NCBI GenBank assembly: GCA_963210315.1
Contig: OY723277.1
Span: 2,232,001 to 2,296,000 of the forward strand
Direction: 5' to 3'
DNA length: 64,000 nucleotides
From: Rhynchopus euleeides
Taxonomy: Eukaryota > Euglenozoa > Diplonemea > Diplonemida > Diplonemidae
Shown here in pieces: positions 31,769-39,350 of the stretch (the first letter of the stretch is position 1; the number at the start of each line of letters is the position of its first letter). Below the pieces are notes generated by a model that ran no database searches, was not told where the DNA came from, and saw only the letters and a list, made by a program, of their open reading frames with translations. A program made the translations under genes and the position numbers.

Positions 31769-32884
31769 ATGTCGGACATGCACCCCCACGACATGGACTG
31801 GTTGGGGGTGCCAGTCGTGACGGGGTACGGGGATCCGGAAGTGGCAGTGGACACCTGCGTGTTCACGCCACACTGCCAGGCGGAGCACACCTCGCGGGGA
31901 AGGGGCCATTGCAGCACTTGCGGGCGGGCGGCCTGTAAGACCTGCATCCGGGCTTTCCTCCCGAAAAACGTGTCTGGGGATTTTGTGCAGGGTTTGGGGG
32001 AACCGACGTGGGTGTGCCCGATGTGCGCGATGGAGCAACATCGCGACAATCCCCCGGGGGACACTCGGGATCCCGACTCCCTGTCCCTCTCGGAGGACCC
32101 CCACGACGCGTCGCTGGGGGCGTCGGACGACGAGTCGTCGCTGAGGCAGCCGGGTGTCGACACACAGGGGGAACTGCGCGCGACGATCGCCGCTTTGGCA
32201 AAACGGGTGGACACGCTAGAGCGCGAGAAGCCCCCCCTCCTTTTGCGGATCCAGCAACTGGAGTTTGAGACTAAAAATCTCAAAAAGCAGCTGGGGGCCA
32301 CCCTGGCACCGGAGTTCTCGCCTCACACAGTGGGGACATGGCGGGACCTGGAGGTGCCCGCGATCCGGGAGAAGATCCGGGACAGATGCAGGAAGGCCTT
32401 CAGGGAAGACGCCCTGCCCGTGAACATCGAGGACGCGAAGGCGTACGAGTACGACGTCGCACAGTATCTCAGCACACTGACGAACACACTGGACCTCATC
32501 ACCGACGGCGAACCCCCGAAGGAGGGCATCATCCGCATGCTGCACTCCAACATCAACCAGCTGACAGGGATTACGCAGCTGGGGCTGTACGGCCCGAAGC
32601 ACCGGAGGGAGTACGTGGCGAGGGCTGAAATCATCGCGCCAAAGGATTTCTCGGAGACGGCCCAGCGGCGCCTGCTGAAAGGAGTGGCTGAAGAGGCAAA
32701 GAAGGAGGGGGAGCACCGCGGACGGGACGGGGACAGGAGGGACCGTGACTACCGGAACTCACGCCAGCAGAGGTCCGTCCCGGCCCACAGCCGCGACAGG
32801 AAGCAGGCAGCACCACCTACGACTCGCGATCGTGACTGGGACAGAAAGGCGCCGGGCGGAAAGCCGGGAAAGGACCGGCAGTGA
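31769..32884 (+). CDS. Gag-like frame of the YR retroelement
   Basis: Part of the element at 30491-36102. About 371 residues: a Cys/His-rich region near residues 35-90 (CSTCGRAACKTC; CPMC), a Leu-rich coiled coil near 135-175, and an Arg/Lys/Asp-rich C-terminus. Position as the first frame gives the Gag-like assignment. Confidence 0.7.
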   Translation: MSDMHPHDMDWLGVPVVTGYGDPEVAVDTCVFTPHCQAEHTSRGRGHCSTCGRAACKTCIRAFLPKNVSGDFVQGLGEPTWVCPMCAMEQHRDNPPGDTRDPDSLSLSEDPHDASLGASDDESSLRQPGVDTQGELRATIAALAKRVDTLEREKPPLLLRIQQLEFETKNLKKQLGATLAPEFSPHTVGTWRDLEVPAIREKIRDRCRKAFREDALPVNIEDAKAYEYDVAQYLSTLTNTLDLITDGEPPKEGIIRMLHSNINQLTGITQLGLYGPKHRREYVARAEIIAPKDFSETAQRRLLKGVAEEAKKEGEHRGRDGDRRDRDYRNSRQQRSVPAHSRDRKQAAPPTTRDRDWDRKAPGGKPGKDRQ

Positions 32885-32912
32885 CTGGCCTTGAGGCCGG
32901 TCCTCCCGCACC

Positions 32913-33837
32913 GATGCAGCGGGAAGCAACAGAACCCCCCCTGACAACAACTCAGCGAGAGAAGATTTTAAGATCGGCAAGGCAGACACTGGCGGACTGC
33001 CTCTCGGAGTCATATTGGCGCAGCATCAGGAGCTGTTACAGACGGTACCGAAGGTTCAAGGAAAACTGGGAAAAGGGGCGGGGGCGGATCTCCCACGACA
33101 TGGCAATCATCCTCTGGACGGCAAAACTCCGATGCATCGACTCGAGGACACGGAGCACAGCGCTGCAGTACACGGTCAACATCGGAGCGGCACTGAAGCG
33201 GTACGAGGGGGTGCAGCTCGGGGAGAGCCAGGAACTCATGGATTACAGAAGGGGACTCAAGAAACAGGGTGCTCTGCGGGCCCAGCAGCAGAAGCCCCCT
33301 GCGACGGCACCGGAGGTGGAAGACATCATCGAAGCGGAGAGGCGGAGTTTAGTACAGCTGGCCATCTCAATCTGCTGGGCGGGGGCGGCGCGTCTGGCAG
33401 ACGTGCGGGGTTTGTTGGCGAAGGAGGTGCGTATCCGGGCGGACGGGGTGGTGGCGGTGCAGTGGTGCAACACAAAGGGGGACCCATGGAAGCTCGGTCG
33501 TTTCACGGGTCTGGAGCTGCCACCAAAACAGCTCGGACGTCTCCGCCGCCTCCTGTCATCCACAACGAGCCCCCTGCAGTGCCTTTTCGAGGGGGTGTCT
33601 TACCACAAGGTGGCGAGGGCGGTGAAACGCATCAACCCTGCTCTGACCCCACATTCACTACGTCGGGGAGCGATACATCATTTGGCCCTGCAGGGGACGC
33701 CGTTGGACGACATCCAAACACTGAGCAGACACGCAACAAAGGAGGCCATGTTGAGGTACTGCCCGACAGCGGCGCTGGAGCAGGTGTCACGCACGGCAGC
33801 CACGTCCCGAAAAATGCGCGGAACGGGGACACAGTGA
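32913..33837 (+). CDS. Tyrosine recombinase frame of the YR retroelement
   Basis: Part of the element at 30491-36102. About 307 residues from the first ATG; the frame is open from 32881 and abuts the Gag-like frame. The catalytic region shows the YR plan: Arg in AARLADVRGL, HSLRRG (H-x-x-R), LSRHAT and the closing Tyr in LRYCP. These enzymes insert a circular DNA copy. Confidence 0.85.
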
Positions 33838-35579
33838 CCAATCACCTTCTGCGGGCAAAGATCCCCTCGCTGTCCTGGCTACCTAGAACGCGAAAGTACG
33901 TGAGGGACGGCAGCATTCCACCAGAGGGGTCACAGGAGCAGGTCGATGCCTCGGGTCTGCATGACGACACGTTTGGGCCTGGCCTGGACACGCTGTACGA
34001 CGACTGCTTCGCAGTGAGGGTATCATCTCGGAGGGCGCGGCCCCCCGCCACTAGATCCACACCGGCGCCGGGCACGGACTACATCGCGCCGATCTGCAGC
34101 AGTTTCTTGAACCTCGACAGGCTGCGGGAGCTGGACACCACAGGGGAGCTTGACGGCGTCCTCGACATGATCACGGACCCCGCGGCATTCTACTCGAAGT
34201 TCATCCCGGGTGCCATCAAGCGGATTAAATCACAGCCCGACGCGTGCGACAAAGTCTCAAGACATCTGCGGACACACCTCAGCGCTTTGATCGGTTTCGA
34301 AGTCCTCGAGACCGCCCCGCAGAGTTTGGTGCTGCACGCATTCACAGTGCCAAAGAAGTCGGGGGGTTTGCGTTTCGTGCTGGATGGAAGACCACTCAAC
34401 GCCCTCATGACGCACCCATTCGACATGCGCCTCCCTCCGATCACCGACGTGATAGATCAAATTACATCGCACAGCTGGGCAGCACTGGCTGATGGGAAGA
34501 GCTGGTTCTACCAGTTTCCCGTGCACCCGGAAATCCGCGAATACTTCGGGGTGAACGTGGGTGACCGTCGAGGGGATTATGTCCGCACACGTCTGAAAGC
34601 GTTGTGCATGGGGTGGTCATTCGCACCCTGCATCGCGCACCGCTCCGCCCGGGTCCTCCTGCCACAGGAAGAGGGGGCCACGTGGGTGGATAACTTCATT
34701 GTGTTGGGGGGGTCGGAGGAAGGAGTACAGAGTTCGTTTGACGCTTTCCTCTACCGGTGCGCCGAGACCAACGCTGTGATGAACCTCGATGACCCAGACT
34801 ACGGGCACCCGGTGCAGCGATTCACCTCGTTCGGGATCGCGTTCGATCTGAGAAACCACCGCTACAGATCAGACGAATCATGGCTGGAGAAGTTCCTGTC
34901 GGGGACAGAGTTGAGGGCAGTTGTCGGGGGGAAGCCCGCTACACCAAGAGAGATCTTCAAAGTCGTGGGGGGTTTGGTGTGGCATGCCTACACGACGAAG
35001 GCCCACCTGTGTTTCCTCCCGTCAACCCTGACTTTCATGAAGGACATTGCAGCTGCCTCAGTCGATGACCGGGGCGCGTGGGATCGCCAGGTGGCGGTCC
35101 GACCCTCAGTGCGAGCCGAGATCAAGATGCGTACTCACCGCATGCGGGCCAACTTTTGGGTACTTCGACCGCCGACGGACGCAGTAACAGTGTGGTCTGA
35201 CGCGTCATCGACGCGCTGGGGGGTTCTCATCGACACAGCCGCTCCGCTCGTGGCATACGAAGATTTCCAGGGGCCGAGTTCCGGGCACCACATATACCTG
35301 AAGGAGGCACACGCGGCGCGCCAGGCAGTACGCCTTACCGCCCTACACTATACGAACAAGCGGGTACGTCTGATGGTCGACAACCTACCCCTCGTGCACT
35401 CAATACAGCGGGGGCATTCGTCATCGTTCGTGGCAAACGGAATACTTGCGGATCTCTTCACGGTTGCACAGGGCGCTGAGCTCTGCATCGAATGCATGTG
35501 GGTCCCAACTGATGAGCAGAAAGCAGATCAGTACACCCGGGGGTCGTCATCAGAGCACTACGTCCGCATTCCGCCCTAG
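33838..35579 (+). CDS. Reverse transcriptase-RNase H frame of the YR retroelement
   Basis: Part of the element at 30491-36102. Reverse transcriptase core (VPKKSGGLRFVLDGRPLNA; LKALCMGWSFAPC) followed by an RNase H-like domain (VWSDASSTRWGVLI; KEAHAARQAVRLTAL; TDEQKADQYTRG). The frame is open upstream across the recombinase frame, so the two overlap; I place the start of the recognisable part after the recombinase stop. Confidence 0.85.
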
Positions 35580-35639
35580 ACTCCACCGGCCATCTAACAA
35601 AACGCGTGGCGTCCCTTGGCCCAAGGGCCCTCAGGGTCC

Positions 35640-35703
35640 TAGGTGGAAGCGATCAATGCAAAAATCATCTGAAAGGAAGACTCGAGAGACTGCTGCTGTA
35701 TTT
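35640..35703 (+). repeat. B1 repeat of the YR retroelement
   Basis: About 64 bp starting AGGTGGAAGCGATCAATGCA and ending GCTGCTGTATTTTGG; identical in sequence to B2 (36039-36102). Confidence 0.9.
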
Positions 35704-36015
35704 TGGTAAAACACACCCCGTGTGGTAGAGAAAATACGGCAAGAGTCTCGGTGGGTCGGAAGAGCAGATGGTTCCCGCAACAGCTCCCGGGGAGCGGCGG
35801 GTATTTCGCATAGGATGCCGGATGTGTGAACACGTTTGTGCGGTTTGCCCTGTGTTGTGTGAACATATGTGTATGTGTGTGTGTATGCTCCACCCAACCC
35901 GACACATTTTCTGTACTTCAGACAGGTAAGGTCACTCGACACGCGGGGGGGGGGGGGTTTTGTTGTGTGTTTTTTCTGCCAGCCGACATCACTAGCGCCA
36001 GCGAGAAAAAAAAAA
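35701..36015 (+). repeat. A2 repeat of the YR retroelement
   Basis: Second copy of A1, fused directly to B1 through TTTTGG. Confidence 0.9.
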
Positions 36016-36038
36016 CGCGTGACGAGTGACGGGTTGAG

Positions 36039-36102
36039 GTGGAAGCGATCAATGCAAAAATCATCTGAAAGGAAGACTCGAGAGACTGCTGCTGTATTTT
36101 GG
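36039..36102 (+). repeat. B2 terminal repeat of the YR retroelement
   Basis: Second copy of B1; marks the right end of the element at TTTTGG (36097-36102). Confidence 0.9.
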
Positions 36103-36191
36103 GGGGCTTTTTGGCGGCCCGACGGTGACTTCTGGACCGAATCCGACTGGTATTTGGCACGGCTTCCAATCCCGTGCATGGGATACGCACA

Positions 36192-36255
36192 AGAACAGAT
36201 GTTCACTACCGTGGCCTCCGGCGGCTGGGGGGCTCCGCCCCCCAGACCCCCCTGT
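36192..36255 (+). repeat. GC-hairpin repeat, copy 3
   Basis: Third copy of the 63-bp repeat, in the right part of the hAT-like element, same orientation as copies 1 and 2. Confidence 0.85.
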
Positions 36256-36904
36256 GGCATGTACCTGTCAGTTGCCAAGGCCTGAGCACATGCGGCGTCA
36301 CATCTTAAAGAGGCGAGAGCCCATGCTGATGTGTTGAATCATGTGTCCGTGTGCCTGTTGGGGGGAAAAAGTGACCCCAAACCCCAATTTTGGTGTTCCT
36401 CCGACGCCCAGAGGTCAGCACGAGCGCTGTTCCCTGGAGGGGGAAATACTGGGCGGGGTGGGTGGAAGAGTAGAAATCTTCCTGGGTCTGACCCCCCCTG
36501 GAAGATTAGCGAAAACCCTGGAAAGGGGGAAAAAAATCCAAAAATCCCAAAAACAAAAATGACCGGCCTATCGGCCTTAGCGGGAACACTGCCTGAAAAT
36601 GCCAAAAAAAAAGATGAGTCCTGTTCGTTGGGCTCCTGCGAACCTCAATTCCATCACATGTCAGTGATTATCATTACTTGTGCCATGAGATGCCTCTCTG
36701 AAGTGTTGTGTCTGATTATTCCCAACGTTGACTAAGTGGCTCTTGAGCTGTGTGCTGGTGCTGCATTCACAGGGCCCTCCACCAACGTCCGATTGCCCTG
36801 CCCCCACCCCACTGCTGCATGCAAACCTGTTCTGTCGTGCAGGCCCAACCATATTTGGTGACCGTTCCACTCCACACCAGACAGATTGTCCGCAAGCAAG
36901 GAAG

Positions 36905-37681
36905 ATGGAAGATCTACTGCAGATTGCCGTGGTGCTTGCCCTGCTGTGGTGGTACTTCGCTCGCGACAGCAGCAGCCAGCCACGTGAAACCCCCAATACC
37001 CAAGGGCGAGGCGCGCAGGGCGCGCCTGTTTCCTCCCCCTCGTTGGCAAGACTACTCAGAGGGTCCGGCGGCAGCGTTAGTATTTGTAGTGTGAGTGGAG
37101 GAGGCCTATCTCCAGCCACCCCTAACAAAATTCATACGGGCACGGCAGCCTGGGCGGAAGGGCTGCCGAAGAAGAAGCAGCAGGAATGGCTTGTGGACTG
37201 CTACCGCATGCGGGTCGACGACGAGTACGTCTACCGCGGGGAGCTGCGTGGGCTGTACGACGTGCAGGGCAATGGCAAGCCGAACCTGATAGGTGCTGTG
37301 TTGGACTTCCTGGTCTTCGCAAAGCTGTGCGTGCGGGCAAATGCAGTCCCGCCTGGCTTCGACTGGGCGGCGTGCATCCAGGGGCCTGCAGCGAAGCTGC
37401 TGAAGTACGCTTTTGAGAAATCCGACGCGCAGGAGAAGTACGGCAGCGAGAACGTGTTCGAGGCTGCGATGGGGGGTCGCAGCCTGCGCTTCACAGGCGA
37501 GCGCATCATGGGTAGCGCAGTGGTGGGAGCGCCGACCCGATTGGAGGAAGCTTGGGTGGCGAAAGTGACTGAATGCCGTAGCTTCTATGGCGGGCACCTC
37601 TACACAAATGTTGCTAAATTCGGCAAAGAATGCGGCGGTGATGCCTGGTGCAAGCTACTGTCGAGGCTGCGCAACAAGTAA
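36905..37681 (+). CDS. Membrane-anchored paralogue of the TPR-gene C-terminal domain
   Basis: Single exon, 258 residues. The start at 36905 gives MEDLLQIAVVLALLWWYFA, a hydrophobic anchor, then a Ser/Gly/Pro linker, then the domain of the TPR gene: TAAWAEGLPK, YRMRVDDEYVYRG, PPGFDWAACI, FEKSDAQEKYGSENVFE, GRSLRFTGERIMG. Nucleotide identity with 28784-29155 is very high over long stretches, so the duplication is recent, yet the N-terminus is entirely different and there is no TPR. The C-terminus diverges after GERIMGS but re-aligns at CGGDAWC. AG at 36841-36842 after a pyrimidine tract is the likely trans-splice site. Function unknown; the anchor suggests a membrane-bound version of the same activity. 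Before the hAT-like insertion the two genes would have lain about 0.5 kb apart. Confidence 0.8.
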   Translation: MEDLLQIAVVLALLWWYFARDSSSQPRETPNTQGRGAQGAPVSSPSLARLLRGSGGSVSICSVSGGGLSPATPNKIHTGTAAWAEGLPKKKQQEWLVDCYRMRVDDEYVYRGELRGLYDVQGNGKPNLIGAVLDFLVFAKLCVRANAVPPGFDWAACIQGPAAKLLKYAFEKSDAQEKYGSENVFEAAMGGRSLRFTGERIMGSAVVGAPTRLEEAWVAKVTECRSFYGGHLYTNVAKFGKECGGDAWCKLLSRLRNK

Positions 37682-38046
37682 TGTGTTGCAGCGGAGCAGG
37701 AGCATTGCTCCAACTCCATGATCACAAAGCTGTGTAATGCAGATCAGGGCACACCACACGCAGCAGGCGTGTGAGAGGTTGTTCGTGTCGCACAGTTGTC
37801 GTGCTAACTTGCCTAACTAGCCTAAGATCCCGTAGAATCAAAAGTAGAACCTGCTGTTACCGCATCAAGCAGCCACAGTCCGACAGGACCCGCACAGGCA
37901 CCAGACCCCCCGCTATCGAAAAAGCGTGTGGAGGTGTTCTTGCGATCGACGAATTACCGCAGGTTCTCCCCCCCCCTTCCCCGATTTTCAGATACACAAT
38001 CGCACACCTGACACCTGACGGTCCTTGTGGCACGTCAGATCAACGG
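37682..38046. other. Intergenic, no gene seen
   Basis: 3' flank of the anchored paralogue; mixed sequence without coding signal. Confidence 0.6.
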
Positions 38047-38141
38047 GGCATTGCTCATTAGCTCTGTGTCAAGCTGCGCCAGTTACACCTGTTTTGTGAG
38101 AGGCATTCACTTGTCTGCGCTTCTGGACGAAAGTCCCCATT
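38047..38141 (+). repeat. Dispersed repeat, TGTCAAACTGTGCCA family
   Basis: Aligns with 14361-14451 end to end: GGCATTGCTC, GCTCTGTGTCAAGCTGCGCC, TTTTGTGAGAGGC, TTCACTTGTCTGC and AAGTCCCCATTA. The MITE at 38145 inserted just beyond its end. Confidence 0.65.
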
Positions 38142-38144
38142 AAC

Positions 38145-38863
38145 TACCGTCACTCAAGTAATGTTGGTGGGGTAATAACCCACCAACTTCTTCCAGAACC
38201 CCCAAATCCACCAAATTAGTACCCCACCAACATATTTACCCCACCAACAAATCTACCCCACCAATTTATTACCCCAATGCGCATCGCTGACTACCGTTTT
38301 CGTGGCGAACGCCTAAGGGGCCCGGCTGATGGCTACGTTTTCCAGAAAATGCATACGGCGTACGCGTGGGCGTGCGGCGCCTGCAAACGGCAGTCTATGT
38401 AGTACAAGAGACGGCCATGTCCGCACACCAAATCGGTCGTCAACCTCAGCAGCCTTCGAGCCTTCGAGTAGGTAATCGTACCTTTTGCACTTGTGCGCGA
38501 AGGAACCGTCTGTGAAAGGCAAGAGCAAAGGCCAGGGCTCAGCCTACTGGGTGGCCTACTGTGTGCTGAGAGACCTGGAATACCAGCCGTACGCAATTTC
38601 TGCGTACGTGTACGCAGCGCGGTTTCAGAAAGTGCGGACGGCGTACGCACATGCGTACGCGCAGTCGGGGTGGGTGGGAAGGGGGCTCCAAATCCCAGGT
38701 GCCAGAAAAAATTGCCAAGTACAATGCGCCCCAGGGGTAATTATGTTGGTGGGGTAATAACCCACCAACTTTTTTCAGAGCCCCAAATCCACCAAATTAG
38801 TACCCCACCAACATATTTACCCCACCAATATATTACCCCACCAACAAAACTTGAGTGACGGTA
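38145..38863. mobile_element. MITE with 13-15-bp inverted repeats and TA target site
   Basis: The ends read TACCGTCACTCAAGT and ACTTGAGTGACGGTA, consistent with a Tc1/mariner-type TA target duplication and CCGTCACTCAAGT termini. Inside each end lies a directly repeated block of about 110 bp (38160-38275 and 38742-38850) starting with the hairpin GTTGGTGGG/CCCACCAAC and continuing with ACCCCACCAAC motifs. The centre is rich in GCGTACGC/TGCGTACG. No transposase. Confidence 0.75.
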
Positions 38864-39313
38864 TTTGACATGTACAGTTGTGGTTCACATACAACGGAAT
38901 CACCGTGATGTTGCAATGGTGCTTCCGGCACCACACACGCTTTGTCCTTCATGCCTTCCTTCCCCAGACGTGGATTGTCTTCGCCTTGCCCCTCCCTAGA
39001 TACTCTTCCTAGAGCCGGCCGAACCGTCATGAGGCTGTGACTAATGCCTGACGGTGCTGTGCCTAATCCCGAGGCCCACTGTTGCCCGAATCACCCATTA
39101 GGGGTCTTCGCACTGTGTGTCAAACTGTGTCGCTTTGCAGCCAGGCGCTGCTTTGCCGAGGCTGGACCAACAGGCCGACAGGAGAAGCGGCAGTGGCACC
39201 GCCCCACACCCACCCACTTCTCCCTATGGTCATTCGCAGCCCATCCCAAGGCTGTGAGTGAGGGATCGTGCATCCTGTCCCTGCATCCTGACGTCGGGAA
39301 TCCACATCACCCC
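38864..39313. other. Intergenic, no gene seen
   Basis: Contains a short piece of the dispersed repeat core (GTGTGTCAAACTGTGTCGCT, about 39116-39135). Leads to the probable trans-splice AG at 39314-39315. Confidence 0.55.
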
Positions 39314-39350
39314 AGGGCACGAGCACACGTGCGTACACTCAACGAAGGTG

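Larger units (their letters stand above)
30491..36102 (+). mobile_element. VIPER/Ngaro-like tyrosine-recombinase retroelement (DIRS order), looks whole
   Basis: About 5.6 kb with three long open frames in the order Gag-like, tyrosine recombinase, reverse transcriptase-RNase H, the order described for trypanosomatid VIPER. Its ends form split direct repeats: A1 (30491-30806), coding part, B1 (about 35640-35703), A2 (35701-36015), B2 (about 36039-36102). TTTTGG is present at the left end, the B1/A2 junction and the right end, as expected for recombinase-mediated integration from a circle. A1 and A2 differ by about one base in a G run, so insertion is recent. It looks whole. It sits inside the hAT-like element and has no target duplication, as usual for YR elements. 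Confidence 0.85.
29640..36591. mobile_element. hAT-like non-autonomous DNA transposon with nested retroelement
   Basis: The left end begins CAGTGCTCCCGCTAAG (29640-29655) and the right end closes CTTAGCGGGAACACTG (36576-36591), a 16-bp terminal inverted repeat with one mismatch and the CAGTG start seen in hAT elements. It is flanked by a perfect 8-bp duplication CCTGAAAA at 29632-29639 and 36592-36599, the hAT target-duplication length. Without the retroelement inserted at 30491-36102 it is about 1.34 kb. No transposase is seen. Inside are palindromes around CGGTCATATATGACCG, a hairpin at 29779-29831 and three GC-hairpin repeats. Confidence 0.85.

Noticed and set aside
33015-33837. Separate protein from the RT frame opposite the recombinase
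   Set aside because: The frame is open there, but the recombinase frame carries the family motifs; overlap of adjacent frames is common in such elements.
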